DNA of 34,902 bases. Source: Methylobacterium marchantiae. Lineage in GTDB: Bacteria; Pseudomonadota; Alphaproteobacteria; Rhizobiales; Beijerinckiaceae. Of the stretch, positions 1 through 7,414 are shown one piece after another. The position numbers and the translations under genes are program-made. The stretch lies in contig NZ_BPQT01000039.1 in assembly GCF_022179405.1 (NCBI RefSeq), forward strand, positions 1 to 34,902. Direction: 5' to 3'. The notes beneath the pieces were generated by a model. That model saw only the letters and a list, made by a program, of their open reading frames with translations. It searched no databases and had not been told where the DNA came from. Position 1 is the first letter of the stretch; each line of letters opens with the position of its first letter.

Positions 1-1
1 C

Positions 2-181
2 TGGTTCGGCGGTCTCCTGCCGGCCACCGCCTTCGCCATGGTGGCCCAGACCGGCGATATCTATTTCGGCCTCTGGTACCCCATCGTCATCGCCATCGCG
101 ACCGCCATCATCGGGGCCCTCTTCCTCCCCGAAACAAAGGATCGCGACATCTTCACCTACGACGAGAACCCAGTCCGCTGA
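2..181 (+). CDS. MFS transporter, MHS (metabolite:H+ symporter) type, C-terminal fragment
   Basis: Only the last 59 codons are inside the window; the reading frame enters at base 2 and stops with TGA at 179-181. The visible peptide has one hydrophobic helix (FGLWYPIVIAIATAIIGALF) followed by the cytoplasmic end LPETKDRDIFTYDE. A PETKDRDI-like tail after the last helix is typical of the MHS branch of the major facilitator superfamily (ProP, ShiA, KgtP relatives), which import organic acids or osmolytes with protons. The substrate cannot be told from this fragment. A strong GC hairpin follows the stop at 190-219. Confidence 0.75.
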   Translation, partial: WFGGLLPATAFAMVAQTGDIYFGLWYPIVIAIATAIIGALFLPETKDRDIFTYDENPVR

Positions 182-189
182 GACCGAGT

Positions 190-219
190 GCCGGAGCCCC
201 ACGCATGTGGGGCTCCGGC
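190..219. terminator. hairpin after the MFS gene
   Basis: Perfect 13-bp inverted repeat (190-202 with 207-219) around a GCAT loop, starting 8 bases after the transporter stop. There is no T-run on either side, so it is terminator-like by position and stability only. Confidence 0.55.
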
Positions 220-361
220 TACCGATACACCTGCGTTCCGCATTCCGAGAAAAGTATTCGCTCGTCTAAAGATTATAAAGTCTGAACGTTAAAAGCGATG
301 AATTCAAAATGTTGTGGTTTGTAGCTGCCTATTGACGTTCAAAGATAGAGGAGGCTTCGCG

Positions 362-874
362 ATGAGAAAAGATGATCACGATCACGAACCGCTCCCGGAG
401 CTCTTCCCTCATTGGCGTGACAGGATGAGCGATGATGTCGAGGCATCGGTTTCCCATGCCGACATCGGAACGGATTCGACTGAAACACGCGGATCATACC
501 CTCGGGCAACGATCTACGAACTTCCTGAAAGCCTGCGGCATCAGACGGATGACCGCCTCCTGCATGAGATCATAAAGAACATTCATGAGCTTGCGAGCAG
601 AAGAGAGCTTTCGAACATAACGTTGCTGAACGACACGATAACACCGGAATACATTCGCTCCGCACGAGCGATGCTTGGATGGTCGATATCGGATATCTCG
701 GAGAGAAGTGGGCTTTCCATATCGACGATCAAGCGTGTCGAGGGAGAAGCGCATTGTGTCAAAGAGCAAAGTTATCAGCTCGTCATCAACACTCTGAGGA
801 CCGGCGGAATTCGCTTCTTCAAGCTGAACGACGGCACGATCGCTTTGGCAAAGGCCAGACGATATTCCTTATAA
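362..874 (+). CDS. helix-turn-helix (XRE-like) DNA-binding protein
   Basis: 170 aa. The ATG at 362 is preferred over a GTG at 314 because an AGGAGG Shine-Dalgarno lies 6-7 bases before it. The N-terminal ~60 residues are polar and probably disordered (MRKDDHDHEPLPELFPHW). Residues ~105-130 (YIRSARAMLGWSISDISERS, then GLSISTIKRVEG) form a clear HTH like those in Rhizobiales helix-turn-helix regulators that start with a RAAR-type helix. The C-terminus (GGIRFFKLNDGTIALAKA) resembles the short beta element these proteins carry. It is probably a transcriptional regulator; its target is unknown. The upstream 180 bases (182-361) are AT-richer than the genome and probably hold its promoter. No partner gene is adjacent. 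Confidence 0.7.
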   Translation: MRKDDHDHEPLPELFPHWRDRMSDDVEASVSHADIGTDSTETRGSYPRATIYELPESLRHQTDDRLLHEIIKNIHELASRRELSNITLLNDTITPEYIRSARAMLGWSISDISERSGLSISTIKRVEGEAHCVKEQSYQLVINTLRTGGIRFFKLNDGTIALAKARRYSL

Positions 875-991
875 CAACGATATTATTGTAAAAATTGACG
901 ACAAGATCGAGGGAAATTACGGCTCTTAGAGTCTGTTTGATCTGATTGATTTGCAGATTCTCATGCGAAATTAAACCATCCCATCGGACTA

Positions 992-1105
992 CGTCATCCT
1001 GAGATGCACTTTACAAGAGCAAAGGGCTTTGAGAGAGCCCTCCAGACACCAAAGCGATCCCTGGAAGCCTCCTTCGAGGCCGCTATGCGGCACCTCAGAA
1101 TGAGG
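992..1105. repeat. REP-like intergenic element with inverted ends
   Basis: The ends, CGTCATCCTGAGATGC (992-1007) and GCACCTCAGAATGAGG (1090-1105), are imperfect inverted repeats (13 of 16 positions pair). The ~80 bp between them contain further complementary segments (CAAAGGGCTTTG, GGAAGCCTCC). This looks like a dispersed palindromic element of the kind scattered between alphaproteobacterial genes. Short ORFs inside it are by-products of the repeat. Confidence 0.55.
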
Positions 1106-1110
1106 TAAAG

Positions 1111-1549
1111 CCTTGGAAAAACAACTCAAACAGGCTTTTATAAATTTTGCAGATGAGCCGAAGTCGGACGTGGAGCTGGCTGGGCTGCTTCCGCTCGTGG
1201 ACGCTGCCACTCGTGGACGCTTCCGCCTTCACGACGCGCGTGGCTTCGGATGCGTGACATGCGGCCTTCGAAGTCCTCCACACGCCGCTCCGCATGGATC
1301 AGGCGGTAGCGAGGCTGGTGCTCCGGACGGAAAGCGTCGATGCGGACCGATCATCGTGAGCCTCGGCCTCTGCCTGCCTCGCGAGGGCAGCATGCCGGCC
1401 GATCCCTCCCGCACCGTTTCAGGCTCGATCCGTCACACCCCATGCCGGGATCCGCGCAAGGGTGAACTCCGCCTGTCATGGCGCCCGCTTCGCGAGCTTG
1501 GGAGCCTTCCGGGAACTTCGCGCGGTTCAATGGCCGCACGCGCCTGGTG
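1111..1549. other. non-coding stretch, no gene seen
   Basis: About 440 bases between the REP-like element and the terminator of the next gene. The open frames have no credible domain, start site or codon pattern. The only structure seen is an exact direct repeat CTCGTGGACGCT at 1194-1205 and 1210-1221. It may be decayed sequence. Confidence 0.4.
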
Positions 1550-1580
1550 GTGGAGCGGAAGCGAGAAGCCTCCGCTCCAC
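1550..1580 (-). terminator. terminator of the secreted SdrD/SASA/RTX gene
   Basis: Perfect 10-bp inverted repeat GTGGAGCGGA (1550-1559) / TCCGCTCCAC (1571-1580) with an 11-base loop, 21 bases past the minus-strand stop at 1602. No T-run follows. Confidence 0.6.
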
Positions 1581-1601
1581 CGATTCGGACTGGATACCGT
1601 C

Positions 1602-4595
1602 TCAGATCATCCAGCCATGGGCGGAGCTCAGGTCCACGCCCTCGAGCAGGATGATGGCACCGTCGCGCGTGTTGGTGATGACCGTGCCGTCGAAGTCGGC
1701 CGTTTGCGTGTGAGCGGCCTGCCAATCCGAAAGACGCCCGTACACGTTCAGCTTGTCGCCGCCGAGACCGTCGAAATCGTGGATCACGTCGGCGGTCGTC
1801 ATCGTCGTCCCCGTGTCTCCGGCTCGGAACTGGAACTGGTCGATGCCGTGGCTCGCGGTCATGTGGTCGACACCGGTTCCGCCGGTCACCACCGCTTTCC
1901 TCAGGCTGACGTGCGAGAGATCGATCACGTCGTCGCCGCTGCCGGCATTGATCGAGACCACCGTCGTGCTGCCGTCCTGCACGCCGTCTCCATTGTGAAT
2001 GGCATTGGCCTTCTCGAGCCAGTTGCCGATCCCCGTGCCGGCATTGTCCTTGTTGCCGTTGTAGAACGCGAGCGTATCGTTGCCCTCGCCGGAATTCGCC
2101 GAGATGGAGCCGCCGCCGTTGGTCAGCAGGCTGACGACGATCTTGTCGTCCCCGCCGCCGGTCGTGAGAATGCCCTGCTTCAGGTTCTCTACGGTGAGCT
2201 GGGAATCACCGGTCGTGTTGAGCAGCGTGACATCGGCCCGGACGAAGTCCTTGAGAGAGAGGGTCTGAGCCGTCTCGGAATTGATGACGACGTTCTTCAC
2301 GCTGTTCCAGGCGCCCTCGACATCGAACGTGGTGCCATTGTAGGCGTCCTGCGCGCCGTGGACGACGCCGGCGCCCTTGATGACGGCGATGTCGCCGCTC
2401 ACGAAGCCGGCCATGTCCACCGCCTGCGTCGTATTGCCGTTCAGGAAGGCCACCGCCAGTGACGGTGCACCTGTATCGGCGGAAACGCCGAGACCGCGCG
2501 GATCGACCCAGATCGGCATGCCGTTGTCGTCGTAGATCGCGTTGCCGTTGCCGATCTCGTTCTGGTTGATCGCGAGCCGGTCGCCGCCCCAGGCGTAGAA
2601 CACCTTCCCGTCGGCGGGCACCGCGCGGTCGAAGGTGATCCTGATGTGGGTCTCGTCGACGATCTCCGCCTTGACGCCCTGGGCGTCGGCGGTGGGATCG
2701 TCGTAGCCCGAGCGGATGCTCCATCCGATGCCGCGATCGGCCGTCAAGTTCAGCGGCAGCATGTGGTCGGCATTGTCGTGCTCGACCGTCAGCAGGAGCT
2801 GGTCTGCGCGGCCCGCGACGGCATCGGCGCGCACCACCTTCGGACCCTCGTCGTCGATGTCGCCCTTCGCGATGGCCATCGGCGAGCCGGGGAGCGCCGA
2901 GGCCTTGAACTGCTCGGCGACGGCCTGGGCGATGCGGTTGATCGTCTGCTGCGCATCGGTGATGTTCATATGGATGCCGCCCGGGGTATAGGGCGCATCA
3001 CCGTTCATGGTGGTGTCGCTGCTCTGGTTCTCCACGAAGGCTGCGTTGAAGAATTTGTCCTCGGTGAGTTGGGTCTGTCCCACCCGGATGGTCTGGTTCA
3101 GGATCGGCTGGAGCGGCTGCCCGAAGATCGGGAAGGCGATCGCGTTGACGAAGAGGTAGGGCGTCGTGCTGGCGTCCTGGCCGAGGATACCGCGCACGAG
3201 GCCCGCCTCGTAGCGCACGGCGCTCTCCCACATGTCCGTCGTCAGCTCCGTGTTGAGGCCGTCGAACTCGTTGTGCAGGTAGATGATGCCGGTGGGCGCA
3301 GCGCGCTGCGCCTCGGACAGCTTGCCGATGGCGCTGAGCAGGCCGAGCTCGACCGGTGTCGCGTTCCAGCCCTTGGTGTAGTCGCCGTCGACCGGGCGCA
3401 GCCAGTCCTTGGTCAGCGCGGTGGCCCCCACCTGGGTGTTCGCACCGTCGGGCTGATTGTTCGTGCCGAGGAAGTTGACCTTCTGGTTGATTCCGTCGAA
3501 GCCGAGCAGCTTCTCGACCTGCTCCTTCAAGGACGGCAGGAGGCCGTAATTCGTGATGTACTGCGAGTTGGACTGCCCGCGCAGGATGAGGTTGATCTCC
3601 TGCGTCTGCGGGGTCGCCTCCGTCTTGTTGAAGACGGCATCGCTGTGGAACCCGACGTCGAGATCATTCTTCACGGAGCCGGCGGCAAAGGTGCCGGTGG
3701 CGATCGTAGCGGGGCTCGTGGCCTTCAGGCCATCGGGGGTCGCCACCGTGACCCTGTAATTGCCGGCATCAAGGCCGTTCAAGGCGTAATGGCCCGAGGC
3801 GTCGGCGACCGTCGTCTTGATGGCATATCCGGCACTGTTCTGGACCACCACGCTGGCCCCGGCCAGTCCGACCTCACCCGCTCCCTGGATGCCGTCCCCG
3901 TTCTTGTCGAGGAACGCGGTGCCGGAGAGGCTGACCGAGGTCGTCGTGTCGCGGAGTGCCTGGTTGAATCCCAGGATGTCATCCGTGGCGCCGATCTTGA
4001 TCGTCTGCGGATTATAGCCGGTGGCGACCTGGCCGGTCGGAGTGACCATCTGCACCACGTAGCTGCCGGGCTTGAGATTGTAGAAGCTGTAGACGCCGTC
4101 GGCGCCGGGCAGGCCCCGATCCGCGTTGCTGCTCGTCGTCTCGTAGAGGAGCTCGCCGGACGTGCTGAGAAGCTGGACCTTGACGCCGTTCATCGCCGTC
4201 TCGCCGCCGTCCATGCGGCCGTTGCCGTTGCCGTCCTGGAAGGTGAAGCCCCGCACGTCGTTGTTGAAGAGGTAGAATCCCTCGTCGAGCGTGACGGCCG
4301 CGCTCTCTGCGACCTGGACGTCCTTGATCAGGTCGTAGCCGTTGGCCAGCTGCACCCCGGCATTGCCGCGAAACCCGCCGGCCGCGTGGAACTGAACCGA
4401 GTAGGTGCCGGCGGCGAGGTTGCCGAAGCTGTAGGCGCCCTGGCCGTCCGTCGCCCGCGTGGCCACGATGGTGCCGTTGGCGTCGATCAGGTCGACCGTG
4501 AAGTTGCCGACGCCGCCTTCCCCCGAGTTCTGGATACCGTCCGCGTTCCCGTCGAAGAAGGCTTTTCCTGAGATGCTCGCGTTCGAAACTGCCAT
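1602..4595 (-). CDS. large secreted protein: three SdrD-B-like repeats, SASA/SGNH esterase-like domain, RTX C-terminus
   Basis: 997 aa. Three SdrD B-like repeats lie at roughly residues 5-110, 113-220 and 221-320; each starts with an acidic GKAFFDGNADGIQNSGE-type Ca-binding loop and ends in YSF.NL..G.Y.V. Next (~330-570) comes a domain with LILRGQSNSQ, YLHNEFDG and GGIHMNITDAQQ. These match in order the GQSN nucleophile block, the central block and the C-terminal His block of sialate-O-acetylesterase-like (SASA) SGNH hydrolases. The last ~200 residues carry RTX-like nonapeptides (GGGDDKIVV, GEGNDTLAF, GSGDDVIDL) and end in a hydrophobic ILLEGVDLSSAHGWMI tail. There is no N-terminal signal peptide, so type I secretion is expected. 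Inferred role: a secreted or surface-attached carbohydrate esterase or adhesin. The gene is alone; no T1SS genes are in the window. Confidence 0.8.
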   Translation of the reverse strand: MAVSNASISGKAFFDGNADGIQNSGEGGVGNFTVDLIDANGTIVATRATDGQGAYSFGNLAAGTYSVQFHAAGGFRGNAGVQLANGYDLIKDVQVAESAAVTLDEGFYLFNNDVRGFTFQDGNGNGRMDGGETAMNGVKVQLLSTSGELLYETTSSNADRGLPGADGVYSFYNLKPGSYVVQMVTPTGQVATGYNPQTIKIGATDDILGFNQALRDTTTSVSLSGTAFLDKNGDGIQGAGEVGLAGASVVVQNSAGYAIKTTVADASGHYALNGLDAGNYRVTVATPDGLKATSPATIATGTFAAGSVKNDLDVGFHSDAVFNKTEATPQTQEINLILRGQSNSQYITNYGLLPSLKEQVEKLLGFDGINQKVNFLGTNNQPDGANTQVGATALTKDWLRPVDGDYTKGWNATPVELGLLSAIGKLSEAQRAAPTGIIYLHNEFDGLNTELTTDMWESAVRYEAGLVRGILGQDASTTPYLFVNAIAFPIFGQPLQPILNQTIRVGQTQLTEDKFFNAAFVENQSSDTTMNGDAPYTPGGIHMNITDAQQTINRIAQAVAEQFKASALPGSPMAIAKGDIDDEGPKVVRADAVAGRADQLLLTVEHDNADHMLPLNLTADRGIGWSIRSGYDDPTADAQGVKAEIVDETHIRITFDRAVPADGKVFYAWGGDRLAINQNEIGNGNAIYDDNGMPIWVDPRGLGVSADTGAPSLAVAFLNGNTTQAVDMAGFVSGDIAVIKGAGVVHGAQDAYNGTTFDVEGAWNSVKNVVINSETAQTLSLKDFVRADVTLLNTTGDSQLTVENLKQGILTTGGGDDKIVVSLLTNGGGSISANSGEGNDTLAFYNGNKDNAGTGIGNWLEKANAIHNGDGVQDGSTTVVSINAGSGDDVIDLSHVSLRKAVVTGGTGVDHMTASHGIDQFQFRAGDTGTTMTTADVIHDFDGLGGDKLNVYGRLSDWQAAHTQTADFDGTVITNTRDGAIILLEGVDLSSAHGWMI

Positions 4596-5241
4596 GTTCG
4601 TCTCTTCCCTATGACGATGACGTCACGATGCGCTCTTGCGGCGCATTCACGACTAAGAACTCGATCAGTTCAGGCGTGAGCTAAAACAGCTCATCTGGAA
4701 AAGCATGCGGCTAATGCCTGCCTCATCGGAGTTGCCATCGCCATAGCATTTGATGAACCGAAACATAAGTTCAAAATTCGGTATGGAAGTTACATATCAG
4801 GTAGAATATTGCACCGCCTGGACATGCGCGATCTTACGCATAGTACGTATTTCGCGCGCGGCCCGGTTCGGGAGAGGCTCGATGTGTCGGCCAGGTGGAT
4901 CCTCGGGCATGCGCTGGCGGGGACGGCTCCTGCGCGGCGAAGACGGCGATCCGCCGGACCGGGCACAGCGCAGGTTCACCGATCCGCGACGGAACCGCCT
5001 CGACCTCGACCTCACGATCGAGCGGCGCTGCGTCCCACATCCCCGTTCGATCATGACACCCAGACGGGCTGTCCACGAAAGCCGTCAGCGGGCCACGCCC
5101 GGCGACTGTCTTAGACCCCGCCGGGGATGCGGATCGCGCAGGAGTGTCGCGAGAGGGATTGCGCCCGCTTTCCGTGCGAGCACGGATCGAAGATCACGGT
5201 GATTTCGGGGAGTTCTGCCGCACCAGCTATGTGAAGCGTGA
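4596..5241. other. long intergenic region upstream of the secreted-protein gene
   Basis: 646 bases with no convincing gene; overlapping frames at 4750-5202 look like arginine-rich shadow translations. The 4600-4850 part is AT-rich and probably regulatory for the minus-strand gene. It holds a TGACGTCA palindrome (about 4618-4625) and an inverted repeat TGAGCT-N5-AGCTCA at 4677-4693. The rest is GC-rich and featureless. Confidence 0.45.
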
Positions 5242-5316
5242 TGGCGCGCCCTGCGGGAATCGAACCCGCCTTTTCAGCGTGAAAGGCTGACGTCCTAACC
5301 GATAGACGAAGGGCGC
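5242..5316 (-). tRNA. tRNA-Glu (anticodon UUC)
   Basis: The 75-nt minus-strand sequence folds as a cloverleaf. The acceptor stem pairs GCGCCCT with AGGGCGC. The discriminator base is G and CCA is encoded (5242-5244 as TGG). The anticodon arm is TCAGC-CTTTCAC-GCTGA with anticodon TTC, and the T arm contains GGTTCGATTCC. The start TTCGTCTA after the acceptor matches bacterial tRNA-Glu. Confidence 0.95.
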
Positions 5317-5461
5317 GTGTGCTCTGGAGCGAGGGTTCTATAGGCGGCTTCCCCCGGCAGGGCAACCGCCGTTTCGTGGTGTTTGCGGCTTGACGAACGG
5401 CATGGCGGTCGCTTTGTCGCTGCTCAGCAGCGATGCGGCGGTCACGCCGTGCCTCGGGACG

Positions 5462-6292
5462 ATGGACAACACCATGAACACGCGACGCGACGGGCCCGGT
5501 GGGCCCCGCACGAGCCGGCCCGGCGGCCCCCGCGACCGCTTTCGCAACGGTCCGCCCTCCTCCGGGCCGCGGGGGGCGAGCGGCGACCACGTCGTGCTCT
5601 ACGGCTGGCACCCGGTGTCGCAGGCGCTGGCCAACGAGGGCCGCGGCCTGCACCGGCTCCTTGCCACCGAGAATGCCCTGGCGCGCCTGACCGAGGAACT
5701 CGGACCTCTGCGGATCGACGCCGAGCTGGTGCGCCCCAACGCCATCAACGCCCTGCTGGGGCCGGATGCGGTGCATCAGGGACTCTATCTCGAAGCCGAT
5801 CCCCTGCCCGGCCCCGAGCTCGACGAGCTTCCGGACGATGCCCTGCTCCTTGCGCTGGACCAGATCACCGACCCGCACAATGTCGGCGCCATCGTCCGCA
5901 CCGCCGCGGCCTTCGGTGTGGCCGGCATCATCACCACGGCGCGGCATTCGCCCACCGCCACCGGGGTCCTGGCGAAATCGGCCTCGGGTGGGCTCGAACA
6001 CGTGCCTCTGGTGATCGTGCGCAACCTCTCCGATGCGCTGATCGACCTCGGCAAGCGCGGCTTCACCCGCATCGGCCTCGATTCCGAGGGCGAGACCACC
6101 CTCGATGCCGTGGGCCCGCAGCGGCCGGCGGTGATCGTGCTGGGCGCCGAGGGCAAGGGCTTGCGCCAGCGCACGCGCGACAATTGCGACGTGCTAGCGC
6201 GCATTCCCTTCAGCGGGGAGATCCGCAGCATCAACGTCTCGAACGCGGCCGCGATCACGCTCTATGCGTTAAGTGCAAGGTCAAAGGATTAG
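5462..6292 (+). CDS. rlmB: TrmH/RlmB-family rRNA 2'-O-ribose methyltransferase
   Basis: 276 aa from the ATG at 5462 (5474 is also possible; the longer frame from 5390 looks unlikely). SpoU/TrmH-family SAM-dependent methyltransferase with a trefoil knot, predicted to methylate 23S rRNA G2251. Residues ~1-35 are a Gly/Pro/Arg-rich disordered tail. The substrate-binding N-domain (YGWHPVSQAL) follows. The three SPOUT motifs are present: LDQITDPHNVGAIVRTAAAF (motif 1), VIVLGAEGKGLR (motif 2) and IPFSGEIRSINVSNAAAI (motif 3). The final ALSARSKD and everything after it lie where base composition falls abruptly, so the native 3' end may have been altered when the AT-rich gene downstream arrived. RlmB versus a related TrmH-family assignment rests on overall form. 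Confidence 0.85.
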   Translation: MDNTMNTRRDGPGGPRTSRPGGPRDRFRNGPPSSGPRGASGDHVVLYGWHPVSQALANEGRGLHRLLATENALARLTEELGPLRIDAELVRPNAINALLGPDAVHQGLYLEADPLPGPELDELPDDALLLALDQITDPHNVGAIVRTAAAFGVAGIITTARHSPTATGVLAKSASGGLEHVPLVIVRNLSDALIDLGKRGFTRIGLDSEGETTLDAVGPQRPAVIVLGAEGKGLRQRTRDNCDVLARIPFSGEIRSINVSNAAAITLYALSARSKD

Positions 6293-6322
6293 TTTTATTC
6301 CTAGTTCTTGATTGAGGTATCA

Positions 6323-7387
6323 ATGACTTTAATTTCATTATTTTCTGGTGAAGATGGATTTGCCTTCCTTGGCGATTCTCTTTTGACATCTAATTCAAAA
6401 GATTATTTTGATCATCCTCTTCCTACTACCCCATTACCCAATGAAAACAATAAAGTTGTCGGAAGAGATTTTTATGTAAGCGGGATGGCAAGAAAAATAT
6501 CACCAATTACTGATGAATTGTGTATAGCGGCTTCGGGTAATATATCTGAAATTGGTCAGATTATAGAAAAATTAGTAAAAATTTCCCGACCAGGACTTTA
6601 TGGCACGAAAGATCTTGGAGATTTATATATGGAATCTGGATTGGCGGAGAGCAAATTCAGTAGCGTTCTTGCTTCCTCTGGCGACGGGCAAGCGTATTTC
6701 ATACCGACGAAGATGCATATGCAAGAGCATGGAAAGGGGAGGCGTGTCTTCGTCGGAGGGACAGGTCAAAGTTCATTCAACAAAAATTATCTAAAGTTTT
6801 TTAGGAAGAAAAAGACAAATATTATAAAGACAATCAATAATTCCATCTCCATGTGCGCGACGATGATGATAGCGCAAGATAGAACTGGATATGGGCTCGA
6901 TAAGCGATATGGAGGATTTTTTGAGACTGTATTTAGTGGAGAAAATAAATTTGAGCCAGTAACCAATATCTTGTATATATTTCGCAATTGGTGGTGGGAC
7001 AAAAACGATAAATATAACTATCTTGCTAAAGAAATATATCATACATCTGGCATATTTCACAATGTTGATGCAATGCTATACGCAACTCACGTCGGAGATA
7101 ACATTTTCGTAATACGTTGGCTCAGTGGCGATATACGGGTATCAATTATTCCCTCTCTTACTCAGCATAGATTTGTACCGCTGTCCCGGTTTTTTAATAA
7201 TATTGACCATGTCGTTGAAACACTACTTCACGGAAGTGGTAAATATGCATTTCAAGTTTTTCCTAGCAAAGAACAGCATTCTAATAATTATTCTCTGAAG
7301 ATAGACGATGTAAATTGTGCAGCGTACATACCTAATAAATTATCAGAAGAGATGATCAAGCAAATAGGTATGTTTCCAAAGATATAA
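6323..7387 (+). CDS. AT-rich orphan protein, probable proteasome-like Ntn hydrolase
   Basis: 354 aa. The ATG at 6323 has GAGG 5 bases upstream and gives the N-terminus Met-Thr, so removal of Met would leave Thr as N-terminal residue, as in Ntn hydrolases. Proteasome-beta-like features follow in order: GFAFLGDSLLTSN (compare the conserved AADSRAT strand), KISPITDELCIAASGNISEI (compare KI..I.d.i.i..sG..aD), SSVLASSGDGQAYFI, VFVGGTGQSSF, and TGYGLDKRYGGFFETV (compare the tG...GG strand). A further ~130 residues with no recognised domain follow. Codon use is strikingly AT-rich (many aaa, ata, tta) against the GC-rich neighbours, which indicates recent horizontal transfer. It starts 30 bases after the rlmB stop and may be read from that promoter. 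The fold call is from pattern only; no regulator or ATPase partner is adjacent. Confidence 0.5.
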   Translation: MTLISLFSGEDGFAFLGDSLLTSNSKDYFDHPLPTTPLPNENNKVVGRDFYVSGMARKISPITDELCIAASGNISEIGQIIEKLVKISRPGLYGTKDLGDLYMESGLAESKFSSVLASSGDGQAYFIPTKMHMQEHGKGRRVFVGGTGQSSFNKNYLKFFRKKKTNIIKTINNSISMCATMMIAQDRTGYGLDKRYGGFFETVFSGENKFEPVTNILYIFRNWWWDKNDKYNYLAKEIYHTSGIFHNVDAMLYATHVGDNIFVIRWLSGDIRVSIIPSLTQHRFVPLSRFFNNIDHVVETLLHGSGKYAFQVFPSKEQHSNNYSLKIDDVNCAAYIPNKLSEEMIKQIGMFPKI

Positions 7388-7414
7388 CTCCGTAGAAGCC
7401 AAATTATTCTTATG

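Noticed and set aside
1113-4571. Long plus-strand frames (1113-2462 and 2646-4571)
   Set aside because: They lie antisense to the SdrD/SASA/RTX gene, are Arg/Val/Glu-rich and show no domain; typical GC-rich shadows.
4750-5202. 150-codon frame before the tRNA
   Set aside because: Arg-rich, no Shine-Dalgarno, no family resemblance.
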